NCBI RefSeq assembly: GCF_047729875.1
Contig: NZ_CP159826.1
Coordinates: 3,162,001-3,226,000 of the forward strand
DNA from: Marimicrobium sp913061115
GTDB taxonomy: Bacteria; Pseudomonadota; Gammaproteobacteria; Pseudomonadales; Halieaceae
DNA length: 64,000 nt
Direction: 5' to 3'
In this document: piece after piece, positions 18,310-26,571 of the stretch
Numbering within the stretch: position 1 is the first letter of the stretch
Layout of the letters: the number at the start of each line of letters is the position of its first letter
Notes under the pieces: generated by a model
The model's input: the letters and a program-made list of their open reading frames with translations, nothing else
Told to the model about the DNA's origin: nothing
Database searches by the model: none
Position numbers and translations under genes: made by a program

Positions 18310-19521
18310 ATGAGGTGGGAGTTGAACAGAACATCTATTGTTAACCTTCTCTCGTCCATCCTGATGACTGGGCTTGCGCTACATAGTCTTCCTAACTCTG
18401 CGGACGAGACGCTAGCGAACGAACCAGCTGTATACACCGTCTCACAGGAAGAGCAGGCATACACGCGCGCTATAGAGGCTATCGAATCCAGCGGCGGCGC
18501 CTATGCCCCAGAGCTCTCAGAACCGTTGCTCAGTCTGGCTCTGACCCTGCAGTCCCAAGGACGACACACCCAAGCGATCGCGTTATTCAGACGTGGCATA
18601 CATCTGACGCGTGTCAACGAAGGGCTCTACTGTGCTCAACAAGTTCCGCTGTTGCAGGGCGAAATTGCTAGCCACCTCGCAATACAAGACTATGCCATGG
18701 CAGACGAGCGCCAAGACTACCTCTACCGCGTGCAAATGCGCAGTAGTGCGACCGGCGATGCGTTAACGAATGCCTTAATGCAGCAGGCACAGTGGCAGTA
18801 CGCTGCCTATCAATTGGGGCTGGGCGCGCATGGATATCTGCGGCTGCTCAATATGACGGAGTTCTACAGGCAGGCACTGCGAAATGTGGCGGCAGGAGAG
18901 GAAGAGGGAGAGACATCCGTTAAACTGTTAGCGCCCCTGCAGGGCATGTTAGAGACACAATATCTTATTGCGGGCTATGTCTGGCAAGAATCAGACCGAG
19001 CATTCAGCGATGACGAGCGCCCGCCTGAAGCCCTGCTACAATTTAATGCCTACCGCGCCCAGAGTTATCGCCAAGGCAATAATATCATTGAAGCCATTGC
19101 CCGCATCGAGCCGAATATCGCCCAGACCCAAGTGATGCTGGGAGACTGGAGCCTTTGGAATGGCCGCTCAAAGGACGCATGGCAAGCCTACCAAGAGGCC
19201 GAGACGGAACTTGCAGGGGAAGACGATGCCCAACTCCAGCTGCAGAAGCTGTTTAGTCAACCAATAGCGCTGCCCGACGTTGCCGGCCTTACGCCGCTGC
19301 CGCCTGCGGTAGACCCGAAAGAGGCCGAAATAGTGCTGGAATTCACCGTCGATGCAAAAGGCAAGGTACAGGATCTGGAACGAATCGATGACAATGACGA
19401 TCACAATAAGCAAGCGAAGCAGTTGATGAATCGGCTGCGTAAGACCATTTTCCGGCCGCGTTTCGCCGACGGACAACCACAAGAGACAGAAAAAATGGTG
19501 AAGGCATTCAATGTTCAATAA
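18310..19521 (+). CDS. Operon gene 1: exported TPR-like protein with TonB-C-like domain
   Basis: A 403-residue protein with an N-terminal hydrophobic segment (about 8-30) that could be a signal peptide. A central helical region resembles tetratricopeptide repeats (LLSLALTLQSQGRHTQAIAL). The C-terminal domain (about 335-403) reads like the TonB C-terminal fold: VLEFTVDAKGKVQDLERID and later RKTIFRPRFADG. No proline-rich linker or TonB-type N-terminal helix is seen. It starts the block and overlaps the next gene by 11 bases. The role is inferred as a periplasmic contact or scaffold. Confidence 0.8.
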   Translation: MRWELNRTSIVNLLSSILMTGLALHSLPNSADETLANEPAVYTVSQEEQAYTRAIEAIESSGGAYAPELSEPLLSLALTLQSQGRHTQAIALFRRGIHLTRVNEGLYCAQQVPLLQGEIASHLAIQDYAMADERQDYLYRVQMRSSATGDALTNALMQQAQWQYAAYQLGLGAHGYLRLLNMTEFYRQALRNVAAGEEEGETSVKLLAPLQGMLETQYLIAGYVWQESDRAFSDDERPPEALLQFNAYRAQSYRQGNNIIEAIARIEPNIAQTQVMLGDWSLWNGRSKDAWQAYQEAETELAGEDDAQLQLQKLFSQPIALPDVAGLTPLPPAVDPKEAEIVLEFTVDAKGKVQDLERIDDNDDHNKQAKQLMNRLRKTIFRPRFADGQPQETEKMVKAFNVQ

Positions 19522-20620
19522 CCCAACATTCCAGCAGCTTTGCCGCGTCGGCGCTGCCGCCTGTCTCTGTGTCGCCCTGTCCGGCTGTCCCAGCGCGAGC
19601 AACCCAACGCAACCTGAGCCACCACCGACACCGCCACCGAGCAGCGCACCACCTCCGCAAAGCAGCTCCAGCAGTTCAGCGGGCAGCACCAGTAACCAAT
19701 CATCCAGCGGCAGTCCCAGCCAAACGGCTCAAAGCTCACCCGGTGCAGAACGTGAGTCTGCCGAGCAATCTGGTAGTGGCCAGACGAGCTCTGCAGCCAG
19801 TAGCGACGCGATGGGACCGCCGGATGACGAGACTCAAACGTTGGGCGCGAGCGGCGAACAGGCGGAATCCAGTGGCTCTGAAGCAAATAGCAATGACGGA
19901 GACAGCATGGAGCCCGGCTTTGGTGACGGCATCACCAGCGGTGACAACCTGCCAGACCTGCGCGATGAACCCATCCAACCGACAGCACAGGGCACTCCTA
20001 GCGAAGCCGACGGCACAGCAGCCGATATGGATGGCTTTGAAAAAGCCGGTCAGCCTAACGGCGAGGCAGCGAACAACGGAAGCCCTAAAAATTATGACGG
20101 CAGCAGCCGTTATAGTTTACCCGCGGGCATGCCGGGAGACAGCGGCGGTTACGACTCACCAACGGGGATGCCCGCAGGCGGCAGCGGTCCACTGACACCT
20201 GCAGAACAGGTGGCAATACTCGACGCTCAATTGGAAAAAGGCGCTGGCGAGTTCGACACCATCATTATGAAAAGCCAAGAGGAACAGCGCGCAGCTGCGC
20301 GCGCACAGGCTGCCAAGCGGCCGCCTACGCCGATAGGCAGCGCAAATAGCGGGAGTGCTGGGCAGGGCAACGGCTCCTATGAAAACGGCACAGCGGATGC
20401 TGGAAATTACACCGCCGGTGGTGGCATGGGCGGCGCTGCAGCTGCGGGCCGTGTGCCGCAGAATACGGCGAAATATCCACCTCCAACCGACATCCCCAAC
20501 GGTAACAATGATGATGTGGTTGCTCGACAGCTGCGTGAGGCCGCGATGCGCGAACCTGACCCGGCCATTCGGGAACGACTGTGGGATGAGTATCGTAAAT
20601 ATACAGGCCTCAAAAAATGA
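19511..20620 (+). CDS. Operon gene 2: low-complexity lipoprotein
   Basis: A signal peptide ending in lipobox ALSGC (Cys about 25) is followed by a Pro-rich stretch, then long Ser/Gln/Gly/Asn-rich low complexity through about residue 230. The C-terminal end (about 325-369) is ordered and helical: DDVVARQLREAAMREPDP then AIRERLWDEYRKYTG. No family is recognised. The long flexible tether with a terminal helix suggests an outer-membrane lipoprotein that reaches a partner across the periplasm or outside. It overlaps its neighbours by 11 and 4 bases. Confidence 0.85.
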   Translation: MFNNPTFQQLCRVGAAACLCVALSGCPSASNPTQPEPPPTPPPSSAPPPQSSSSSSAGSTSNQSSSGSPSQTAQSSPGAERESAEQSGSGQTSSAASSDAMGPPDDETQTLGASGEQAESSGSEANSNDGDSMEPGFGDGITSGDNLPDLRDEPIQPTAQGTPSEADGTAADMDGFEKAGQPNGEAANNGSPKNYDGSSRYSLPAGMPGDSGGYDSPTGMPAGGSGPLTPAEQVAILDAQLEKGAGEFDTIIMKSQEEQRAAARAQAAKRPPTPIGSANSGSAGQGNGSYENGTADAGNYTAGGGMGGAAAAGRVPQNTAKYPPPTDIPNGNNDDVVARQLREAAMREPDPAIRERLWDEYRKYTGLKK

Positions 20621-21825
20621 ACACTTTGCGACTGCTGGCTGTAATCACCGCGTGTTTCGTGTTGAGCGCCTGCGTTAGCCAGACGATCAAAAGCACTTCT
20701 GTGCCCAACATCGACACGCCCTCTTCAGCCGTGCCAGAGGCATTACTGTTCGATGTGTCTGTGGTGGTATTTGATCCCGGCCTCGATAACTTCGATGAAG
20801 ATGAGCAGGTTTACCCAGAGGTGCGCCAAGCTGAAGCCCGATTCATGCCACTGGTTTTGTCTGAGTCAATACAGAATAGTGGCGCTTGGGCCGCCGTGCG
20901 GGTAGTGCCCGATGGCACGCAGGTCACTGACCTGATTGTGCGAGGCGAGATCCTGCACTCTGACGGCGAGGAATTGCAACTGGCTATCACCGCTATCGAT
21001 GCGCGTGGGGAAGTGTGGCTGGAAGAAACCTATACCGGCAAGGCCAGCCGCTATGCCTATCAACCTGCGACACGCAACCCCTATGATCCGTTTCAGGCCG
21101 TTTACAACACCATCGCTAATGATCTGCTTGAGCAGTTGGAAGAGCTAACCGAAAAAGAGCGTGGCGATGTACGACTGGTCACCGAGCTGCGTTTTGCGCG
21201 CGATTTTTCCCCTGAAGCCTTTGACCCTTATCTGGAAAAAACACGCAAAGGTGAGTACGAGATCAAGCGACTGCCCGCCGAAAATGACCCCATGCTGGGG
21301 CGCGTGCGCGACATTCGCGAAAGAAACCGTCTGTATGTCGACACACTGCAGGTTTACTATGCCAGTTTTGATTTACAAATGTTGGAGCCCTATCAGGAAT
21401 GGCGCAGGGCGAGTTTTGAAGAGTCTGCTGCACTGCAGGCGTTGCGAGCCGAAAGTACACGCAACTTGATCGTAGGCGGCATTGCGGTTTTAGCGGGCAT
21501 TGCGGCTGCCAGCTCTGGCGATAGCAGTGCCGCCAGAACCGCCGGTCAGGTCGCTATTCTGGGGGGGGGTTATCTCGTCAAAAGTGGACTGGATAAGCGT
21601 AACGAAGCTCAGATTCATGTGCAGGCGCTGGAAGAGCTGGGCATGTCACTAGGGGCGGAAATCACCCCGCAGATCATCGAACTGGAAGACGACACCATCA
21701 TACTGACAGGCAATGTTGAAGAACAATATGCTCAGTGGCGTGCACTGCTAGGCGATATTTACCGCGCCGAGATTGGCAGCCTCGAATTACCTGAGGAATC
21801 GGCCGACACTGCTGATACACTCTGA
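20617..21825 (+). CDS. Operon gene 3: lipoprotein with glycine-rich hydrophobic segment
   Basis: A 402-residue lipoprotein, lipobox FVLSAC (Cys about 19). Residues about 40-170 form an alternating beta-rich domain (LLFDVSVVVFDPGLDNF; DLIVRGEILHSDGEELQL). A central charged helical region follows, then a glycine/alanine hydrophobic segment near 282-320 (LIVGGIAVLAGIAAASSG; VAILGGGYLVKSG) that may insert in a membrane. No named family is recognised. The ATG overlaps the previous stop by four bases, indicating translational coupling. Confidence 0.85.
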   Translation: MNTLRLLAVITACFVLSACVSQTIKSTSVPNIDTPSSAVPEALLFDVSVVVFDPGLDNFDEDEQVYPEVRQAEARFMPLVLSESIQNSGAWAAVRVVPDGTQVTDLIVRGEILHSDGEELQLAITAIDARGEVWLEETYTGKASRYAYQPATRNPYDPFQAVYNTIANDLLEQLEELTEKERGDVRLVTELRFARDFSPEAFDPYLEKTRKGEYEIKRLPAENDPMLGRVRDIRERNRLYVDTLQVYYASFDLQMLEPYQEWRRASFEESAALQALRAESTRNLIVGGIAVLAGIAAASSGDSSAARTAGQVAILGGGYLVKSGLDKRNEAQIHVQALEELGMSLGAEITPQIIELEDDTIILTGNVEEQYAQWRALLGDIYRAEIGSLELPEESADTADTL

Positions 21826-21860
21826 TCCGTTTCACTGGTACTTAAGGTTCCAACCACCGT

Positions 21861-23411
21861 ATGTCGTCTCACAATGATCCATTAGAACCCACACCGTTTG
21901 ACGCAGTACAACCGGCCCCCGTGCCGAATTCCGCTCACCGTAACGCGGATGTTGCTGTTCCTCGAGGCACTCCAGTCTGGGTACTGCCAGCTTTGGGTGG
22001 CCTGGTACTGTTGGCTGCGTTGGTGATTTTTTGGCTTCCCAACAGCCTGGAGTCAGTAAAAAGCGTGCCCGCACCGACTACAACTGAAACAGAGGGCACA
22101 GCAGCATCAGAACAACCCGACACGGGCGCAGGAAAGGGCTCCCCCGCCGCTGCCGACGCCTCGCCTTGGTCCGATGCGCAAGCGGCCCGATTGCGCAAAG
22201 AGGCGCAAGAAATGCTGGCGCAGTTACTGGAACTTCAGGACACACTGCAGACGCGCGGCGTTGAACAATGGGCACCTGACGCATTTGCCGGCGTGGCTAC
22301 CCTCGCCGTAGACGGCGATACGCTCTACAAAACCCGGCAATACGCGCAGGCCACAGCAAACTATCAGCAGGCACTCACGGCACTGCAAGCACTGCAAGAC
22401 GCCATGCCAGAGGAACTAAACAAACGACTGGAGACTGCCGGACAGGCGATAGAAGATGGTGATAAAGAGGCCGCCCTTGCCGAACTGACAGTAGCAGCCC
22501 TTATTGAGCCCAACAGCAGCGATATCGTATCACTGCAACAGCGCGCCGAATTGTTGCCGCAGGTGCTTCCTTTACTGGAGCAGGCGGCAGCAGCCGAGAC
22601 TGACGGCGACCTGTCACAGGCGCAGCAGTTACTGCAGCAAGCAACAGCGCTTGATCCGTTGCACCAGCGCGCGCGCAGTGAACTGCAGCGCATTACGCAG
22701 AAAGCCAGAAGCCAGAATTTCAATAAGGCCATGAGCGAAGGCTATAGCGCTCTGAATGAAGGCCGATTTGACACCGCTAAGAAAGCTTTCCTCACCGCCG
22801 CTGCATTACAGCAGGGCTCCACAGAGGCGGCCAGTGCACTAGAGCAAGTAGCGACAGCCCAAACTGCACAGCGCCTTAGCACCTTGAATCAGCGAGGGCA
22901 AAAAAATGAGCAGCAAGAGCAGTGGCAAAAGGCGGTAGATGACTATAAGCAGGCGCAGCAACTGGACCGCAGCATAGTATTTGCCAGCGAAGGACTGCAA
23001 CGCAGCCGAGCGCGAGCAGCGCTTGACCAAGAACTTCGCAACACCATTGAAGCGCCGCAGCGACTGTCCGATGCTGCGGTCGCCACCGCAGTTGCAAAGC
23101 GATTACAACAGGCCAAACAAATTAGGCCGCGCGGACCGGTTCTGACGCGCCAAATTGACCGACTGGAAACCCTACTGCAGCAAGCCAATGCAACGGTTAA
23201 TATCACCCTGCGCTCAGATGAGGAAACCGACGTGATCGTCTACAAAGTCGCTAGGCTGGGTCGCTTCGCACAGCATGATCTGTCGCTGCGACCGGGGACT
23301 TATACTGCTTCGGGAACCCGAAATGGTTATCGCGACGTGCGGCAGAGCTTTATTATTGCGCACGACAGTCCTCCTACTAATGTGACCATCATTTGCACAG
23401 ACCCTATTTGA
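21861..23411 (+). CDS. Operon gene 4: single-pass membrane protein with TPR-like repeats and PEGA-like end
   Basis: A 516-residue protein with one transmembrane helix at about 41-63 (VWVLPALGGLVLLAALVIFW) after a short Pro-rich cytoplasmic tail. The remainder is periplasmic, with tandem helical repeats rich in Ala/Gln/Leu (about 110-430) of tetratricopeptide character, for example TRQYAQATANYQQALTALQ. The C-terminal 70 residues resemble a PEGA-type beta domain (DLSLRPGTYTASGTRNGYRD). Only one base separates it from the PEGA/FGE gene, so the products are probably made together. Confidence 0.83.
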   Translation: MSSHNDPLEPTPFDAVQPAPVPNSAHRNADVAVPRGTPVWVLPALGGLVLLAALVIFWLPNSLESVKSVPAPTTTETEGTAASEQPDTGAGKGSPAAADASPWSDAQAARLRKEAQEMLAQLLELQDTLQTRGVEQWAPDAFAGVATLAVDGDTLYKTRQYAQATANYQQALTALQALQDAMPEELNKRLETAGQAIEDGDKEAALAELTVAALIEPNSSDIVSLQQRAELLPQVLPLLEQAAAAETDGDLSQAQQLLQQATALDPLHQRARSELQRITQKARSQNFNKAMSEGYSALNEGRFDTAKKAFLTAAALQQGSTEAASALEQVATAQTAQRLSTLNQRGQKNEQQEQWQKAVDDYKQAQQLDRSIVFASEGLQRSRARAALDQELRNTIEAPQRLSDAAVATAVAKRLQQAKQIRPRGPVLTRQIDRLETLLQQANATVNITLRSDEETDVIVYKVARLGRFAQHDLSLRPGTYTASGTRNGYRDVRQSFIIAHDSPPTNVTIICTDPI

Positions 23412-23412
23412 A

Positions 23413-25482
23413 ATGGCACAAGACATGTCAACCAAGCCAGTCACTATCGCACCCAGCAGTTTTACCCCGCTAGAGCAAGCTGCCCCGAAAGCACCAGTGC
23501 CGCGCAAGGCCGGTAGAATGGTGCTGTTTTTTTGTCTGGCCCTGTTCATCCTGCTCATGCTATTCCTGCTCAGCGCTCGGTCACTCATGATAGAGGTAAC
23601 GGCGCAGGCGCCCGCGAAAGTCTCTGTCTCTGGACTGGCTTTGCCGTTTGGTAAACGCTATCTGCTGCGGCCGGGCGAATACGACATCCGGGTAACCGCT
23701 AAAGGCTATCACCCACTTACCACCACCGCGACCGTGGATCAGCGCGACAGCCAGTCTATCGAGGTACAGCTTCAGTCTCTGCCCGGTTTACTCTCTGTCA
23801 ACAGTGAGCCGGCCGGCGCCAGCGTCATCATCGACGGTGACACCGTTGGTAAGACCCCACTCCAGGACCTTCCTCTGACAGAAGGCGAGCACCAGCTGCG
23901 GCTCGAAGAAGCCCGACATCTGCCAATGGAGCAAACACTGATGATCACCGGCCGCAGCGTGCGACAACAATTACAGCTGAAAATGGCGCCCGCCTGGGCC
24001 AAGGTCACGTTAGACAGCGTACCCTCGGGGGCAAATATTCTGCTGGACGGGGAGCCCGCGGGACATACGCCAGCTACTCTAGAAATACTGCAGGGTGAGC
24101 GCCAGCTGATGTTGCAGTTGCAGACCTATGCCGACTGGCAACAAACGCTGCAGGTCAATGCCAGTGAAAATCTTGACCTGGGCGTGGTGACGCTGCAACC
24201 CGCCGCAGGAGAGCTGACCTTGAGCAGCGTACCCAGTAGCGCCAACGTGACCCTTGATGGCGAATTTCAAGGCCAGACTCCCCTGACACTGGCACTGAGT
24301 CCGGACCGCGCTCACCGCCTAGCGGTGTTCAAGCCCGGCTATAAGCGCTACAGCAGCTCAGTAGAACTGCCCGCCGCGGGCAGTGACCAACAGACGGTGA
24401 CGCTGCAAGCCGAACTGGGTGAGGTGCGCTTCAGTATCAGTCCGGCGAATGCCGTCTTGCGCATCGATGGCAAACGGGCTCGCAACAGTAACCAGACCGT
24501 ATCATTGCCAGCGGTGGCGCACACCTTGGAGGTGAGTCTTGACGGTTACGCTACTGTGCGACGCAGCGTCACCCCACGTCCCGGACTGGCTCAACGGGTG
24601 GAGGTGAGATTACAGACGCAGCAGGCGGTAAAGCTGGCCAGCATCAAACCGGAGGTCACCTCGGCTTTAGGACAGACGTTGCTGTTATTCAAGCCCGGCG
24701 AATCGGCAATGGCGAACTTCACTATGGGAGCCTCCCGACGTGAGCCGGGTCGGCGGGCCAACGAAGTACTGCATCCGGTCGCGTTAAGGCGCATGTTCTA
24801 TCTGCAAACGACCGAGGTCACAAACGCCCAATTTCGCCAGTTCCAGCCTAGTCATAATTCAGGGCGGGTTGAAGGCAATAGCCTCAATCAAAAACACCAA
24901 CCTGTCGTGCAGGTGAGCTGGCAGCAGGCCGCAGCCTTTTGCAACTGGCTTAGCGCGAAGGAAGGGTTATCCGCGTTTTATGCGCAAAAAAATGGCATTG
25001 TGACAGGCTATGACGCCAGTTCCACCGGTTACCGATTACCCTCGGAAGCTGAATGGGCCTGGGCCGCTCGCGCCAGCGGCCAAACTCTGCTGCGTTTCCC
25101 GTGGGGTGACACTTTTCCTCCGACGCAGGTTGTCGGAAACTATGCCGACACTAGCTCAGCGTATGTTACCGGTTCGACACTGAACAACTATGCGGATGGC
25201 CACGTTGTCAGTGCGCCAGTGGCCTCTTTCGGGCCAAACCAGCACGGTCTCTACGATATGGGCAGCAATACCTCGGAGTGGGTAAACGATGTCTACCGCA
25301 TCCCCTCCGCTAATGGCAAAACACAGACGGACCCACTAGGCAGCCAGACCGGCGACAACTACGTCATTCGCGGTGCCAACTGGGGGCAGTCCAAGTTAAA
25401 GGAATTACGCCTATCGTACCGAGATTATGGGCAAGCCGGGCGCGATGACGTAGGATTCCGTCTAGCGCGTTATGCGGAGTGA
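23413..25482 (+). CDS. Operon gene 5: PEGA-repeat protein with C-terminal FGE/sulfatase-modifying-like domain
   Basis: A 689-residue protein: cytoplasmic tail, transmembrane helix about 36-55, then at least four PEGA-type repeats between about 115 and 395 (VNSEPAGASVIIDGDTVGKT; LDSVPSGANILLDGEPAGHT; LSSVPSSANVTLDGEFQGQT). A C-terminal formylglycine-generating-enzyme-like domain (about 435-689) has GYRLPSEAEWAWAARA and DVGFRLARY. The canonical catalytic cysteine segment near the end is replaced by KELRLSYRDYG. The domain is therefore probably a binding module, not an active sulfatase modifier. Confidence 0.88.
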   Translation: MAQDMSTKPVTIAPSSFTPLEQAAPKAPVPRKAGRMVLFFCLALFILLMLFLLSARSLMIEVTAQAPAKVSVSGLALPFGKRYLLRPGEYDIRVTAKGYHPLTTTATVDQRDSQSIEVQLQSLPGLLSVNSEPAGASVIIDGDTVGKTPLQDLPLTEGEHQLRLEEARHLPMEQTLMITGRSVRQQLQLKMAPAWAKVTLDSVPSGANILLDGEPAGHTPATLEILQGERQLMLQLQTYADWQQTLQVNASENLDLGVVTLQPAAGELTLSSVPSSANVTLDGEFQGQTPLTLALSPDRAHRLAVFKPGYKRYSSSVELPAAGSDQQTVTLQAELGEVRFSISPANAVLRIDGKRARNSNQTVSLPAVAHTLEVSLDGYATVRRSVTPRPGLAQRVEVRLQTQQAVKLASIKPEVTSALGQTLLLFKPGESAMANFTMGASRREPGRRANEVLHPVALRRMFYLQTTEVTNAQFRQFQPSHNSGRVEGNSLNQKHQPVVQVSWQQAAAFCNWLSAKEGLSAFYAQKNGIVTGYDASSTGYRLPSEAEWAWAARASGQTLLRFPWGDTFPPTQVVGNYADTSSAYVTGSTLNNYADGHVVSAPVASFGPNQHGLYDMGSNTSEWVNDVYRIPSANGKTQTDPLGSQTGDNYVIRGANWGQSKLKELRLSYRDYGQAGRDDVGFRLARYAE

Positions 25483-25485
25483 CCT

Positions 25486-25764
25486 ATGATCAAACGACTA
25501 TTCGTACTGCCACTGCTCCTTGTTCTGTCTCTGCAGGCCATACCGCTGGCCGCTCAATCTGCGCCGGCTGAGCAAACACAAAGCGCGCAAGAAACCACGG
25601 CTAGTCCTGCTGATAAAAATGATAATGCATCCTCAGCAGCGACGCCCGAGGGACCCGCAGAAAAAAAAGCGCCGTCAGCCAAGCGCAGTGAGTCACCGTT
25701 TGATTATCGCTCCTCAGAAAAAATTTCCGAAGACGTACCCGTCTCCTTTCCGGTCGATATATAG
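25486..25764 (+). CDS. Operon gene 6: small secreted Ala/Glu-rich protein
   Basis: A 92-residue product with a signal peptide (LFVLPLLLVLSLQAIPLAAQS, read as LFVLPLLLVLSLQAIPL then AAQS) and a charged Ala/Glu/Lys/Ser-rich, probably disordered body ending in SSEKISEDVPVSFPVDI. No family is recognised. It starts three bases after the PEGA/FGE stop and ends nine before the channel gene, which supports a real gene and a structural or accessory role in the same assembly. Confidence 0.7.
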   Translation: MIKRLFVLPLLLVLSLQAIPLAAQSAPAEQTQSAQETTASPADKNDNASSAATPEGPAEKKAPSAKRSESPFDYRSSEKISEDVPVSFPVDI

Positions 25765-25773
25765 GACACCCCA

Positions 25774-26571
25774 ATGAAGCAAAAAATGTCATCCGAATTT
25801 ATCTATCAGTTATTCGCATTGCTGATCGCTATTATCGTCGTGCATGCGCTATACGTGGGCGTGATACGACCCAGTGCAAAAGCACATCTGGAACTTGAAG
25901 CGGCACAGCAGGCGGCTGGAGAGGAGGTCGTCACCACTCGCAGTCTGGCCGTGGTGATAGGCAATTATGAACAGGAATCCTGTTTTATTCTGCTAATCTG
26001 GGCTCTGGCGATCATGGGCTATAAGGCTCGTCTAGGGATGCGAGAACGCAGCATGCTCGACCGTCACCTGTTGGATATCCCAGAGGGCACCACTGTACTG
26101 CCAGAAGATGCGCGCGAGTACAGCCGTGCCATAGAGGCACTGCCGGCGGCCGAGCAGGAATACCTGCTGCCGCGCACTCTGCTGTCGGCATTGCAACGCT
26201 TTGCCACCACCGGCAGCATCCAAGCCGTGTCTGACACGATAAAAGAAAATTGCGAAATTGAATCCGATAGGCTTGATTCTGAAATGTCGATGGTGCGCTA
26301 CATCGCGTGGGCTATTCCCTCCATCGGGTTTATTGGGACCGTGCGCGGAATTGGTGACGCGTTAGGGCAGGCTTACCAAGCAGTGGCCGGCGATATTTCA
26401 GGCGTTACTGCGAGTCTGGGTGTTGCATTTAATAGCACTTTCGTTGCATTGGTGCTGAGCATTATCATCATGTTCTGTCTACATCAGTTACAGCTGTCGC
26501 AGGAGCGTCTAGTACTAGACAACCAACGTTATGCCGACAAGCGCCTGTTGCGCTTCTTGGTAGCCCGCTAA
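25774..26571 (+). CDS. Operon gene 7: MotA/TolQ/ExbB-family proton-channel protein
   Basis: A 265-residue inner-membrane protein with about four hydrophobic helices (near 8-30, 70-88, 170-195 and 210-238). The family-defining region is clear: IAWAIPSIGFIGTVRGIGDA followed by GVTASLGVAFNSTFVALVLS. Relatives couple proton flow to work at the envelope (TolQ, ExbB) or flagellum (MotA). The expected partner is a TolR/ExbD/MotB subunit; none with the usual periplasmic domain is present, but two VWA genes just downstream have a matching N-terminal helix. Its stop overlaps the next ATG by one base. Confidence 0.88.
   Translation: MKQKMSSEFIYQLFALLIAIIVVHALYVGVIRPSAKAHLELEAAQQAAGEEVVTTRSLAVVIGNYEQESCFILLIWALAIMGYKARLGMRERSMLDRHLLDIPEGTTVLPEDAREYSRAIEALPAAEQEYLLPRTLLSALQRFATTGSIQAVSDTIKENCEIESDRLDSEMSMVRYIAWAIPSIGFIGTVRGIGDALGQAYQAVAGDISGVTASLGVAFNSTFVALVLSIIIMFCLHQLQLSQERLVLDNQRYADKRLLRFLVAR

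Noticed and set aside
19569..20195. A 208-codon frame overlapping the low-complexity lipoprotein
   Set aside because: It is a shifted reading of the repetitive Ser/Gln/Pro codons, giving Arg/His/Ala-rich sequence with no signal or domain. The lipoprotein frame has a clear lipobox and coupled neighbours.
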